A stretch of 64,000 nucleotides of DNA from Chitinophagaceae bacterium (GCA_016704325.1 JADJAG010000005.1:62001-126000), one strand, 5' to 3'. Counted from the stretch's first letter, positions 9,500 to 18,737 are shown. A program made the numbers and translations. The notes: generated by a model not told the origin, from the letters alone.

Positions 9500-11872
9500 A
9501 TGAGAAAAGCATTCCTCTTCCTGGCTGTCCTGTTGCTTACAGTCAGCAGCTCATTCGCGCAACTTCGCAATTGCGGCACTATGGAGCATCTCACCTGGCT
9601 CCAGCAATCAAACCCCAATCTTGCCCAGCGCATGATTGACATTGAAAACACTTCACAGGCCTATATTGCTGCCAATCCCGGAGGCACACGCGTGGTAGTT
9701 ACCATTCCGGTTGTGGTGCACGTGTTGTACAATACTACAGCACAAAATATTTCTGATGCCAAGGTTCAGGCACAGATCGCTCAGCTGAATGCAGACTTTG
9801 CCCGCACCAATACCGATGCAGGAAACACACCTGCTGTTTGGCAATCCATTGCTGCAAATTCGGAAGTTCAGTTTTGCCTGGCGCAACGCGATCCCAATGG
9901 AAATGCTACCAATGGTATCATTCACAAATCTACCACAGTAACCGCCTTTTCCACGAACGACAATATGAAGTTTAACAGTTCAGGTGGTGCAGATGCATGG
10001 CCTGCCGGCTCATATCTTAATATCTGGGTTTGCAACATTAGTGGAGGAATACTGGGATATGCACAGTTTCCCGGCGGTCCTGCCGCTACTGATGGCGTTG
10101 TATTGTTGTATTCCTCCGTTGGAAGCCTTACTTCGCCCGGTACTTCTGCTCCCTACGACAAAGGAAGAACAGGAACACATGAAGTGGGCCATTGGCTAAA
10201 CCTTTATCACATCTGGGGCGATGATGGAACTTCCTGTTCAGGCTCAGATCAGTGCGCTGATACACCTAACCAGGCTGATGAAAATTATGGCTGCCCAACC
10301 TTTCCTGCTGTTTCCTGCAGCAATGGAGCTAATGGAGATATGTTTATGAATTACATGGACTACACCGATGATGCATGTATGAACATGTTTACTGCCGGCC
10401 AAAAAGCACGTATGCAGGCATTGTTTGGAGCTGGCGGATCAAGATTGTCACTTGCTTCCTCATTAGGTTGCACACCACCAAGTACCAGTTGCGGTACACC
10501 AAGCGGGTTGAGTTCCTCCTCGATTACCAGCTCTTCTGCAACAGTCAGCTGGACAGCAGTTAGTGGAGCCACCAGTTACAATGTGCAATACAAACTTTCC
10601 AGCAGCTCTACCTGGACAACTACTACTTCCACCACTACATCCAAATCGCTTACCGGATTAACGGCAAGCACAACCTATAACTACCAGGTGCAGGCAGTTT
10701 GTGCTAGCGGAAGTTCAGCGTATTCCACAGCGGCTTCCTTTACTACATCCTCCACCGGCGGCACTACCTATTGTGCTTCTAATGGTATAAGTCAAACCTA
10801 TGAATGGATTGACTACGTATCACTGGGCTCAATAGCCAGAACTTCAGGTGCTGATGCAGGAGGCTATTACAATGGAACAGCCTCTTCCACCAACGTAACG
10901 AAAGGATCTGCTTATACTGTTACCACCAGTGCAGGCTTCAGCGGCAGCACCTATGCCGAACAATGGGCGGTATTTTGCGATTGGAATGCAGACGGTGACT
11001 TTACGGATGCCGGAGAAACGGCTGCTTCCTTTGCAAGTTCAGGTACCGGGAATAATACTGCTACTATCACCATTCCTGCAACAGCTTCAACGGCCAGTAC
11101 GCGCATGCGGGTAACCATGAAGTATGGTTCGGCGCCAACTTCCTGCGAATCTTTTGCAGAAGGTGAAGTAGAAGATTATACCCTGAATATCCAGGCAGGC
11201 GGTGGCGGCGGTTGCGCAGAAAGTTATGAATCCAATAATACTACCGGAACTGCTAAACCGGTTACCGTGGGTACCAGCATTCTTTCACAGATTAGCACCA
11301 GTACGGATAAAGACTGGTATTCATTTGCCAATACCACAACAAATAAGAATATTAAAGTTACACTCAGCACCTTGCCGGCTGACTATGATATTAAGCTGTA
11401 CAATCCCAGCGGTACTAACGTGAAGACTTCACAAAACGGAGGAACTACGACAGAAACCCTTATTTACAATACCTCTACAGTGGGTACCTACAAGATCCAG
11501 GTGTATGGTTACAATGGTGCATTCAGCAATTCACAATGCTATACCATGCTGGTGCAAACAAGCGCTACGGCATTCCGCTATGAAGCAGGTGAATTAGCAG
11601 GAGATGTTAATCCTGATAAGGAAGCAATTGCTGTCTATCCTAATCCTGCTTACCAGCATGTGAATGTTGAGTTCAGCAGCCTGGAGAAGGGCGATGTACA
11701 GTTGAAAGTATACAACCTGCTCGGTCAGGTAATGTATGCCGAATCTGTTTTGGCTATTGAAGGAAAGAATATTGTCAACCTGAATATTAATTCATTCGGG
11801 AACGGCACGTACATCGTGGAAGTGATCAGTAATAATGAAGCACTTCGCAAGGAATTTGTAGTGACGAATTGA
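9500..11872 (+). CDS. Secreted M43-type zinc metalloprotease with FN3, GEVED, PPC and T9SS sorting domains
   Basis: 790 residues. Signal peptide to about residue 20. The protease domain has the zinc motif His-Glu-Val-Gly-His with third ligand His237 (His227, Glu228, His231) and a Met-turn Met-Asn-Tyr-Met-Asp near 283, as in pappalysin-like M43 peptidases. Then a fibronectin type III domain (about 332-418), a domain ending in Gly-Glu-Val-Glu-Asp-Tyr (about 420-565), a pre-peptidase C-terminal domain (about 573-680) and a T9SS type A tail (Tyr-Pro-Asn-Pro near 712 to the end). The tail predicts export by type IX secretion to the surface or outside. Substrate unknown. Single-gene unit: strong terminator follows, and a MITE-like element lies upstream. 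Confidence 0.92.
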   Translation: MRKAFLFLAVLLLTVSSSFAQLRNCGTMEHLTWLQQSNPNLAQRMIDIENTSQAYIAANPGGTRVVVTIPVVVHVLYNTTAQNISDAKVQAQIAQLNADFARTNTDAGNTPAVWQSIAANSEVQFCLAQRDPNGNATNGIIHKSTTVTAFSTNDNMKFNSSGGADAWPAGSYLNIWVCNISGGILGYAQFPGGPAATDGVVLLYSSVGSLTSPGTSAPYDKGRTGTHEVGHWLNLYHIWGDDGTSCSGSDQCADTPNQADENYGCPTFPAVSCSNGANGDMFMNYMDYTDDACMNMFTAGQKARMQALFGAGGSRLSLASSLGCTPPSTSCGTPSGLSSSSITSSSATVSWTAVSGATSYNVQYKLSSSSTWTTTTSTTTSKSLTGLTASTTYNYQVQAVCASGSSAYSTAASFTTSSTGGTTYCASNGISQTYEWIDYVSLGSIARTSGADAGGYYNGTASSTNVTKGSAYTVTTSAGFSGSTYAEQWAVFCDWNADGDFTDAGETAASFASSGTGNNTATITIPATASTASTRMRVTMKYGSAPTSCESFAEGEVEDYTLNIQAGGGGGCAESYESNNTTGTAKPVTVGTSILSQISTSTDKDWYSFANTTTNKNIKVTLSTLPADYDIKLYNPSGTNVKTSQNGGTTTETLIYNTSTVGTYKIQVYGYNGAFSNSQCYTMLVQTSATAFRYEAGELAGDVNPDKEAIAVYPNPAYQHVNVEFSSLEKGDVQLKVYNLLGQVMYAESVLAIEGKNIVNLNINSFGNGTYIVEVISNNEALRKEFVVTN

Positions 11873-11896
11873 TTATTGCAATCTGAAAATGGAAAA

Positions 11897-11928
11897 GAAG
11901 CTGTCCGCATCGGGCAGCTTCTTTTTTT
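11897..11928 (+). terminator. Rho-independent terminator of the metalloprotease gene
   Basis: A 10-bp stem (GAAGCTGTCC with GGGCAGCTTC, one G-T pair), 5-base loop GCATC, followed by a run of T. It lies 25 bp after the protease stop codon and before murF, so murF must have its own promoter. Confidence 0.88.
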
Positions 11929-11964
11929 ACGGATGTATTTCAGCGCTTCCATTATTTTTGACGC

Positions 11965-13248
11965 ATGCAGATAGCAGCTCTTTATGAGAAGTTTCTCGAT
12001 TCTTCCGGTATTTCCACCGATACACGGAAAATTGAGGAGGGGAAAATTTTCTTCGCGCTAAAGGGTGAAAATTTTAACGGAAATCTTTTTGCACAGGAAG
12101 CATTGAATAAAGGTGCGAAGTTTATCGTGGCTGATGAAAAACATTTTGCAGATGATGCGAATATCCTGATTGTGGATGATGTGCTGACCACACTGCAACA
12201 ATTGGCGAGTCATCATCGCCGGGCATTGAATCTGAAAGTAATCGCTATCGGAGGCAGCAATGGAAAAACCACCACCAAAGAACTTATTTCGCAGGTGCTT
12301 GGAAGTGCTTACAAGACTTTTGCCACCAAAGGAAACTTAAATAACCACATCGGTGTGCCACTTACGTTACTTTCAATTTCTGCTGAAACTGAGATTGCAA
12401 TTATAGAAATGGGTGCCAACCATATCGGAGAAACAGCATTGCTCTGCTCCATTGCACAGCCTGATTTCGGACTGATTACCAACAATGGCAAAGACCACCT
12501 CGAAGGTTATGGATCCATGGAAGGAGTGAGAAAAGGTAATGGTGAGTTGTATGATTTTCTGCGTAACAACAACGGTATTGCATTTGTATGCGCTGACCAG
12601 CCTGACCTGATGGCGGCAAGTATTGACATGAAACGTATTACCTATGGCCAACATGAAAATGCTGATTGCCGGGGAAGAATTACAGAGCGATTCCCATTTC
12701 TCGAAGTGGAATGGATGAATGAAAACGTTGTGCTTACGTCTAATCTTATAGGCCAGTATAACTTCGACAATATGATGGCAGCAGTGGCAGTGGGACATTT
12801 TTTTGAAGTATCTCCTGAAATGATTCGTGAAGCAATTGCCTCTTATATACCCTCCAACAACCGTTCACAAATTCTTAAACAAGGAAGTAACACATTCATC
12901 TTGGATGCCTATAATGCCAATCCATCCAGTATGATGGCGGCTTTAGAAAATTTTAAGCTGATGCCTGTAGATAATAAAATAGTGATACTGGGAGATATGC
13001 TGGAGTTGGGCAAAGTAAGCAGTGAAGAACATAAACAGATTGTCGAAGTGGTGATGAAAGAAAATTTCAGGAAGGCTATTTTTGTCGGAGAGGAATTTGG
13101 CAATGTGCTCGCAGGAACATTTGGTGAAGCACTTCATTTCAACACAGTAACAGCGCTTAAAGACTGGTTCGATCAACAAAATTTTTCCGGCTACACTTTC
13201 TTATTAAAAGGATCGCGACGCATTGGATTGGAGAAGCTTGTACTTTAA
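11965..13248 (+). CDS. murF: UDP-N-acetylmuramoyl-tripeptide--D-alanyl-D-alanine ligase
   Basis: 427 residues, normal for MurF. Last cytoplasmic ATP-dependent step of the peptidoglycan precursor: adds D-Ala-D-Ala to UDP-MurNAc-tripeptide. N-terminal domain with Asp-Thr-Arg (substrate binding), then the P-loop Gly-Gly-Ser-Asn-Gly-Lys-Thr-Thr-Thr-Lys near 95-105, Glu-Met-Gly-Ala-Asn-His (Mg-binding region) and Asn-Asn-Arg-Ser-Gln / Asp-Ala-Tyr-Asn-Ala-Asn-Pro motifs of the C-terminal domain. A TATTTTTG element at 11953-11960 matches the Bacteroidota -7 box but lies only four bases before the ATG, so transcription from it would give an almost leaderless message. Confidence 0.95.
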   Translation: MQIAALYEKFLDSSGISTDTRKIEEGKIFFALKGENFNGNLFAQEALNKGAKFIVADEKHFADDANILIVDDVLTTLQQLASHHRRALNLKVIAIGGSNGKTTTKELISQVLGSAYKTFATKGNLNNHIGVPLTLLSISAETEIAIIEMGANHIGETALLCSIAQPDFGLITNNGKDHLEGYGSMEGVRKGNGELYDFLRNNNGIAFVCADQPDLMAASIDMKRITYGQHENADCRGRITERFPFLEVEWMNENVVLTSNLIGQYNFDNMMAAVAVGHFFEVSPEMIREAIASYIPSNNRSQILKQGSNTFILDAYNANPSSMMAALENFKLMPVDNKIVILGDMLELGKVSSEEHKQIVEVVMKENFRKAIFVGEEFGNVLAGTFGEALHFNTVTALKDWFDQQNFSGYTFLLKGSRRIGLEKLVL

Positions 13249-13305
13249 CTTGTGATGTATGGATACATGATTGGAAGAAGCTGATTTCATTAAAAAATAA
13301 TTTTT

Positions 13306-14370
13306 ATGGCAACTGTTTTCACCGGCACCGGGAGTTACATACCAGAAAGAATCGTTAGCAATAAGGAATTCGGCGAACATATTTTTTATGATGAACACCA
13401 GGTGAAACTCCCGCAACCCGGCAGTGTGATTGTCCGCAAATTCAAAGACATCACAGGTATTGAAGAACGGCGTTATGTAACCAACGACCTGCAGGCTTCA
13501 GACATTGGTGCTATTGCGGCAAAGCTGGCACTGCAGGATGCAAATATCAGTGGTGAGCAACTGGACCAGATAATTGTAGCCCACAATTTCGGGGATGTCC
13601 GCCATGGCACCATTCAAACCGATATTCTTCCCGGACTTTCAGCGCGCATCAAGCACTTGCTTGGTATTCGCAATCCTGATTGTGTAGCGTATGATATTTT
13701 ATTCGGCTGTCCCGGTTGGTTGCAAGGCGCTATTCAGGCACACATCAGCATACAGGCAGGTGCCGCAAAGCGATGCCTGGTAATCGGAACGGAAACACTT
13801 TCCAGGGTGCTCGATCAAAATGACCGTGATTCGATGATCTTCTCTGATGGTGCCGGAGCTTCGGTGCTTGAATTTTCTGCTTCTGCTGAAAGTGGTATCT
13901 TATCCTATACCGTGCAAAGCCATACTACCGATGAAGCCTACTATCTTTTTCTTGGTAAATCCAATCTGCCGGAAGCTGATCCTGCCGTGCGCTATATAAA
14001 GATGAAAGGCAGAAAGATTTATGAATATGCTTTAACGAATGTGCCGCTTGCCATGAAGAGCTGCCTCGACAAAGCCGGCATTCATGTATCACAGGTAAAG
14101 AAGGTGCTGATTCACCAGGCCAATGAGAAAATGGATGAAGCGATTATTGCACGCATGTATGAATTGTATGGCATCCATGAATTACCCAAGGACATTATGC
14201 CGATGAGCATTCATTACTTAGGCAACAGTTCAGTAGCCACTGTGATCACTTTGTTCGATCTTATCCGCAAAGGAAAACTGGATGCACATCAGCTCCATCC
14301 CGGCGACCTCGTGCTAATGGCATCTGTCGGAGCCGGCATGCATATCAATGCCCTCCTATACCGGATGTAA
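13306..14370 (+). CDS. 3-oxoacyl-ACP synthase III family protein (FabH-like)
   Basis: 354 residues, slightly longer than E. coli FabH. Condenses an acyl-CoA primer with malonyl-ACP or performs a related thiolase-fold reaction. The catalytic triad is in place: Cys135 in Phe-Gly-Cys-Pro-Gly, His270 in Ile-His-Gln-Ala-Asn, Asn307 in Gly-Asn-Ser-Ser-Val. The long-loop form is common in Bacteroidota beside, and in addition to, the primary FabH, so the specific role (fatty acid initiation versus a specialised lipid) is open. It is 57 bp after murF; no other lipid gene is nearby. Confidence 0.85.
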   Translation: MATVFTGTGSYIPERIVSNKEFGEHIFYDEHQVKLPQPGSVIVRKFKDITGIEERRYVTNDLQASDIGAIAAKLALQDANISGEQLDQIIVAHNFGDVRHGTIQTDILPGLSARIKHLLGIRNPDCVAYDILFGCPGWLQGAIQAHISIQAGAAKRCLVIGTETLSRVLDQNDRDSMIFSDGAGASVLEFSASAESGILSYTVQSHTTDEAYYLFLGKSNLPEADPAVRYIKMKGRKIYEYALTNVPLAMKSCLDKAGIHVSQVKKVLIHQANEKMDEAIIARMYELYGIHELPKDIMPMSIHYLGNSSVATVITLFDLIRKGKLDAHQLHPGDLVLMASVGAGMHINALLYRM

Positions 14371-14400
14371 ACATTAATCTCCAACTTACCACAAACCCAG

Positions 14401-14475
14401 CCATTCAACCATTCAACCATTTAACCATTTAACAGTTTAACAATTTAACAATTTAACCATTCAACCACGTAACCC
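14401..14475. repeat. Tandem array of an 8-bp unit (CCATTTAA-like), about nine copies
   Basis: Contiguous degenerate octamers: CCATTCAA, CCATTTAA, CAGTTTAA, CAATTTAA, CCACGTAA, then CCCACTCA. The array fills the gap between two convergent genes, ending just before the stop of the P1 peptidase gene. The unit, and the trailing CCCAC, match the interior array of the MITE-like elements at 9141 and 34180, but no terminal inverted repeats were found here. Confidence 0.75.
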
Positions 14476-14477
14476 AC

Positions 14478-15629
14478 TCACCTCAACCTGTTAAACTTCT
14501 TCATCACCTCCTTAAGTCTTTCCTTCGGTATACCATACACTTTATTCCCATTAATTCCCTCCATGTCTTTAGCTGCCACCAACGCATTGATGATGGCTTC
14601 TTCCGTAGCTTCCACCGTCGCTTTGTAAACAGGATCGAGCAACCACTTGGGAATCACTTTCCAACTCTCCGTGCTGTATTCATTGTTGTAAGAAGGTTCA
14701 GCAGTAGAAAATGCAAGAAATATTTCGCCGGAGCCATTGTGAGAATAAGTACCTGTTCTCGCAATCCCATGGGTAATTCTTTTTGCGGCTTGTTTTAGTT
14801 GCCCCGGTAATAAGGGAGCATCCGTTCCGACAATCACAATGATGGAACCATCTTTCCTGCCGGTTTCATCATACACAGGCAACAGATCGGTTATTTCTTT
14901 TCCTACCGGGACGCCGGCTATCATCAATTCTTCTCTTCCGCCAAAATTAGCCTGTACAAAAACACCAAGCGTATAGCTGACAGAATCGATAGTGAATACT
15001 CTTGAAGCTGTGCCACTTCCTCCTTTAAATTCATAACACACCATACCTGTTCCGCCTCCTACATTACCTTCTTCTACCACACCACTTTTCGCACTATCGA
15101 GTGCTTCCCACACATGTGCCGCTTTTACATGAAAACCATTGATATCATTCAACCCCCCGTCCCATGTTTCGGCAGCAACCGGCAAGCCAAACGAATAATC
15201 TACAAATTCTCCTTTCGAAAAATGTTTCACATTCCACGAGCCAATGGCATCTTTCACAATACCCACACTATTCGTATTCGTAATACCTATAGCTCCATAT
15301 CCCATTCCGTAATCCTCGATGTAAGGTATACCGGTCATCTCTCCATCACCATTGAGTGAAAACCAGGCGGCAGGGTAGCCATCATTGGTTTTTCCTTTGG
15401 GAAGAATAACGGTTACGCCTGTGCGCACCGGACCTTTGCCTTCCACCAGTTTCCCGGATCCGGAGATGAGGGTTTTATATCCGACCAAAACACCGGGTAC
15501 ATCGGTAATGGCATTAAACTTTCCGGGTATGCCGTCAAAAGAAATTCCCAGATCACGGGCACGCAAGGCAGGCTGTGCCATTGCAGCCAGGTGTAACAGG
15601 CAAAAGGAAATCAGCAGAATACGCTTCAT
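14478..15629 (-). CDS. Secreted P1-family (DmpA/BapA-like) peptidase
   Basis: 383 residues. Signal peptide of about 18 residues (ends Ala-Met-Ala-Gln), so periplasmic or exported. Members are self-processing N-terminal nucleophile hydrolases cut before a serine; here Gly261-Ser262 in Asp-Gly-Ser-Ile-Ile-Val precedes the conserved Thr-Asp-Ala-Pro-Leu-Leu-Pro. Other family marks: Val-Gly-Gly-Gly-Thr-Gly-Met, and Asn-Thr-Asn-Ser-Val-Gly, plus the N-terminal Asp-Val-Pro-Gly-Val. Known members act as L-aminopeptidase/D-esterase-amidase or beta-peptidyl aminopeptidase; which activity applies here cannot be told. Convergent with the FabH-like gene. Confidence 0.9.
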   Translation of the reverse strand: MKRILLISFCLLHLAAMAQPALRARDLGISFDGIPGKFNAITDVPGVLVGYKTLISGSGKLVEGKGPVRTGVTVILPKGKTNDGYPAAWFSLNGDGEMTGIPYIEDYGMGYGAIGITNTNSVGIVKDAIGSWNVKHFSKGEFVDYSFGLPVAAETWDGGLNDINGFHVKAAHVWEALDSAKSGVVEEGNVGGGTGMVCYEFKGGSGTASRVFTIDSVSYTLGVFVQANFGGREELMIAGVPVGKEITDLLPVYDETGRKDGSIIVIVGTDAPLLPGQLKQAAKRITHGIARTGTYSHNGSGEIFLAFSTAEPSYNNEYSTESWKVIPKWLLDPVYKATVEATEEAIINALVAAKDMEGINGNKVYGIPKERLKEVMKKFNRLR

Positions 15630-16020
15630 TTGTTGAAGGCTTAAAACATTGGAGTAAGATACAACTTAGGTTTTCTGCAGCAAGCAGGAGATCAGAGGGG
15701 GGTATACTAAGACATATTGTAAACGAGGATTTGGACTAGTACTATGCAATCAGTCCCTTTTGAAAAAAGTATTCGCCATTTAACATAGCTACGAACTGCT
15801 GTTATAGGTAATCCACGCTTAAATTGAAAAGTATTTATGATCCTACTAATATTTACTACTTTAGATGATGAATAGATAAAGTTTATAGCGCTCTAAAATT
15901 TGATAAAAAATTCAATAATTATTCATTTCTGCGGTTTAACAATAGTCTATAGAAATTGAAAGAACGCCGGCAACTTTATGCTATTATACATTAATTCAAT
16001 CAGTAGATGTTTCTGAGCGA
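15630..16020. other. Intergenic region, AT-rich
   Basis: No gene recognised between the divergent P1 peptidase gene and the T9SS-tail remnant. The right half is notably AT-rich and should contain the promoter(s) of both sides; no clear TTTG/TAnnTTTG pair was found. Confidence 0.4.
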
Positions 16021-16086
16021 GATCTTCCCGAAGGGAGTTATCTTCTTTTTCGAAATGCAGGAAACAAAAAGCAGTCTTACCAATAA
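16021..16086 (+). pseudogene. Remnant of a T9SS C-terminal sorting tail
   Basis: The frame reads Asp-Leu-Pro-Glu-Gly-Ser-Tyr-Leu-Leu-Phe and ends at TAA (16084-16086). It is nearly the same, in protein and DNA, as Asp-Leu-Pro-Ala-Gly-Ser-Tyr-Leu-Leu-Phe near the end of the next gene (16975-17010), about 950 bp downstream. The preceding sequence stays open for some 40 codons but has no recognisable domain or start. Best explained as the surviving end of a duplicated or deleted paralogue. Confidence 0.55.
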
Positions 16087-16101
16087 ATTAAATAGTAGTT
16101 T

Positions 16102-17052
16102 ATGATTCCCGATGCTTCACTATTCAAAAAACTTGCTGGCTATACAGCTGCAGCTGCCGGATTTCTTTATTGTAATAATGGCCAGGCACAGATCATCTAT
16201 ACAGATGTGCTGCCTGATGATACTTTGAGTGAACAGGGATTGTATGGCGAATTCGCAGGCCTTGATTTAGATAACGATGGCACCTTTGATTTCTGGGTAG
16301 GGCATGCAAAACATATTTTCAATTACTGGTATGGTGAGGTAGTGTTAAATCCTGTTGATACTTCTGTTAATTCGGTAATGGGTTCACATGAACCGAAGAC
16401 CATTTCCACAACATCCGGCACTTTTACATATACTTCAGCACAAATAAAAAAATTTCCTTTTCAACTGGCGTTCGATGACATTATAGGACCGGGAAGCAAT
16501 TGGGTTAAACCCCATAGTTTTGATAACAATAACCTTAGTCCCTATGAACAGGCCTGGTTCAATGAAGAGGAATCATACAATGGGGAATATGGACTGTGGA
16601 CCAATGGTCAAACTGCTTTTGCAGGAGTTCGGCTAAATAATAATGGAGTTTATTATTATGGCTGGATCCGTCTGGAAGTGGACGCCGCTGCAAACTTTGT
16701 TATTATAAAAGATTTCGCAGTTAACATCATCCCCGAGGAACCGATTATGGCAGGTAAGGGAGTAGTAACCGATATTCCGGAAATATCTGATGAAGAAATG
16801 CTAAGGATCATTCCGAATCCCGTTGGAGATCTTGCCACGATCACGTTTTCTCTTGCCACACCATCAATAATTCAATTGGAACTGATGGATCTTCAGGGAA
16901 GAAAAATCAAGTCAATAGCAACTACAGACAATACCTATACTACAGGAATTCACTCAATGAATATTAATGTGGAAGATCTTCCGGCAGGAAGTTATCTTCT
17001 TTTTTTGCATACAAATCATAAAGCCCATGCCATCAAAATGATGAAGCAATAA
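16102..17052 (+). CDS. Secreted hypothetical protein with T9SS type A sorting domain
   Basis: 316 residues. The N-terminus (Lys-Lys-Leu then a short Ala-rich hydrophobic stretch, with a Gly-Gln-Ala-Gln near 27-30) is a probable signal peptide. Asp-Leu-Asp-Asn-Asp-Gly near 54 resembles a calcium-binding loop; the body (about 31-225) is not recognised. The C-terminal about 75 residues are a T9SS tail: Ile-Ile-Pro-Asn-Pro near 235, Asp-Leu-Gln-Gly-Arg-Lys, and Asp-Leu-Pro-Ala-Gly-Ser-Tyr. Likely a surface or secreted protein of unknown role. A paralogous tail fragment lies immediately upstream. Confidence 0.8.
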   Translation: MIPDASLFKKLAGYTAAAAGFLYCNNGQAQIIYTDVLPDDTLSEQGLYGEFAGLDLDNDGTFDFWVGHAKHIFNYWYGEVVLNPVDTSVNSVMGSHEPKTISTTSGTFTYTSAQIKKFPFQLAFDDIIGPGSNWVKPHSFDNNNLSPYEQAWFNEEESYNGEYGLWTNGQTAFAGVRLNNNGVYYYGWIRLEVDAAANFVIIKDFAVNIIPEEPIMAGKGVVTDIPEISDEEMLRIIPNPVGDLATITFSLATPSIIQLELMDLQGRKIKSIATTDNTYTTGIHSMNINVEDLPAGSYLLFLHTNHKAHAIKMMKQ

Positions 17053-17187
17053 CTATTCGGTATTACTTTTTTTCAGAGATTTCACTATTACTTGCTACGC
17101 GGTTGGTCGGGATTTATTAAAATTGCAATTCGAAAGATTCGCAAAACTTTTCCGGGCTAACCTTTCCCTTATTTAATGCGAAAATAA

Positions 17188-18261
17188 TCACACCGTGCTT
17201 CCTTCTTTCAACTTCTCCGCATTCTCCGCCAGTTGCAATGCATCAATCATTTCCTGGATATTGCCATTCATAAAATCCGGCAAAGTATAAATGGTCATTC
17301 CGATTCTGTGATCCGTAACACGTGCCTGCGGATAATTGTACGTGCGCACTTTAGCTGAACGGTCTCCCGTGGATACCATCGTTTTTCGCTTGCCTGCAAT
17401 GGCCGCATTGTGTTTGCGAAGGGCTTCGTCATATAACCTCGTGCGTAACATGGTCATGGCCTTTTCACGGTTGCCTAATTGCGAACGCTCGGTCTGGCAC
17501 ATCACCACTACACCTGTTGGAAGGTGTGTTAAGATAACTTTCGTTTCTACCTTATTTACATTTTGTCCGCCCGCACCGCCACTTCGTGCCGTTTCCATTT
17601 TTACATCAGCATCACGTACCTCCACATCCACTTCATCGGCTTCCGGCAACACGGCAATGGAAGCAGCCGACGTATGTACCCTTCCCTGGGCTTCTGTTTC
17701 CGGAACCCTTTGTACCCGATGCACGCCGGATTCAAACTTCAACGTGCCGTAAACATTATCACCGGTTACTTCCAATATCACCTCTTTATAACCACCTTTT
17801 GTTCCTTCACTATCTGATATCACCGCTACTTTCCAGCGTTTTGATTCGCAGTAGCGGACATACATGCGATACAAATCACCGGCAAACAAACTTGCTTCAT
17901 CTCCACCCGTCCCTGCGCGTATTTCAAGAACAGCGTTGCGTTCATCTTCCGGATCTTTAGGAATCAGCAGTTGTCGGATGGCATCTTCTAATTTGAGCTT
18001 GTCTTCTTCCTGCTGTTCCAGTTCTGTTTTCGCCAGGTCGCGGAAATCTGCATCTTTCTCTGTATTTAGTATCTGCCGGTTGTTCTCGATATTACTCACT
18101 AACAACTTATATTCTTCATAGGCTTCCACCACCTTTTGCAGCTCTTTATAATCACGGTTCAGTTGTGCATACCTGCGCTGGTTATTGGCCACCATCGGGT
18201 CATTCAATTCTTCCTGTATATTGAGCCAGCGGTCTTTTATGGCTTGTAATTTATCTATCAT
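17188..18261 (-). CDS. prfA: Peptide chain release factor 1
   Basis: 357 residues, standard RF1 length. Recognises UAA and UAG stop codons and triggers peptide release. The GGQ motif sits at residues 231-233 (Gly-Gly-Ala-Gly-Gly-Gln-Asn-Val-Asn-Lys). The position of the RF1 tripeptide anticodon P(A/V)T reads Pro187-Glu188-Thr189, an RF1-type site (RF2 would have Ser-Pro-Phe). Gly-Thr-Gly-Gly-Asp-Glu-Ala precedes it. ATG start chosen at the conserved Met-Ile-Asp-Lys-Leu. A TAACTTTG element (18312-18305) 44 bp before the start is a candidate -7 box. Confidence 0.96.
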   Translation of the reverse strand: MIDKLQAIKDRWLNIQEELNDPMVANNQRRYAQLNRDYKELQKVVEAYEEYKLLVSNIENNRQILNTEKDADFRDLAKTELEQQEEDKLKLEDAIRQLLIPKDPEDERNAVLEIRAGTGGDEASLFAGDLYRMYVRYCESKRWKVAVISDSEGTKGGYKEVILEVTGDNVYGTLKFESGVHRVQRVPETEAQGRVHTSAASIAVLPEADEVDVEVRDADVKMETARSGGAGGQNVNKVETKVILTHLPTGVVVMCQTERSQLGNREKAMTMLRTRLYDEALRKHNAAIAGKRKTMVSTGDRSAKVRTYNYPQARVTDHRIGMTIYTLPDFMNGNIQEMIDALQLAENAEKLKEGSTV

Positions 18262-18530
18262 CTCTTCTTACTTCTTCGGTGGTTACCATTTTATTTTTCG
18301 CGGGCAAAGTTAGCTAAACCGCAATTCATTTTTGTGCTGCTTTTTTGAGTAGATTCATACCCAATTGGCACGCTAGTTCTGTTTTACGATATGGTTAAAT
18401 CGAACCGCACCTCACAAAAGGATACTATTTCAATTGAATTGTTTGTCTCGCTAGGGGGTTTAGCCCATTAAGAAAAATGTTGTTGGCTGAAACAGATTGA
18501 CCTTTTAGTTGATTTTTTTCTGTTTTTCAA
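18262..18530. other. Intergenic region between prfA and a gene remnant
   Basis: Nothing recognised beyond the possible prfA promoter element. This is the left edge of the accessory stretch that continues to about 25.5 kb. Confidence 0.4.
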
Positions 18531-18737
18531 TTACTTCTCCATGTTACTATTACTATTCAACAATGTTACCCAAAATTGCATGAGTTGGTAAGTTGTCCTT
18601 CCATATAATAAGACTCCTGCATTGTTCAACAAGTCAGCATAATGAAGATGTAGTTCCGCATCAGCAACAATTCCGGCAGTATGGTCGCAATACCCATCAA
18701 GGGTCATGTTTATTGCTGCAATTACTTTTCTCGTTTT
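18531..18737 (-). pseudogene. Truncated dihydrofolate reductase-family (RibD C-terminal domain) gene
   Basis: A 68-codon open stretch to TAA (18533-18531) reads Arg-Lys-Val-Ile-Ala-Ala-Ile-Asn-Met-Thr-Leu-Asp-Gly, then Asp-His-Thr-Ala-Gly and Leu-Tyr-Gly-Arg-Thr-Thr-Tyr-Gln-Leu-Met, which is the N-terminal third of the RibD_C/dihydrofolate-reductase-like family. Two defects mark it as broken: the codon where the start is expected (before Arg-Lys-Val) is ACG instead of ATG, and the reading frame stops after Gln-Phe-Trp-Val-Thr-Leu-Leu, losing the remaining two thirds. An internal ATG at 18707 is unlikely to rescue function. Confidence 0.7.

Noticed and set aside
12373..12798. 141-codon minus-strand frame inside murF
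   Set aside because: Antisense shadow of a clear murF coding region.
14401..14475. Possible CRISPR array
   Set aside because: The repeat unit is only 8 bp with no spacers between units; it is a simple tandem array.
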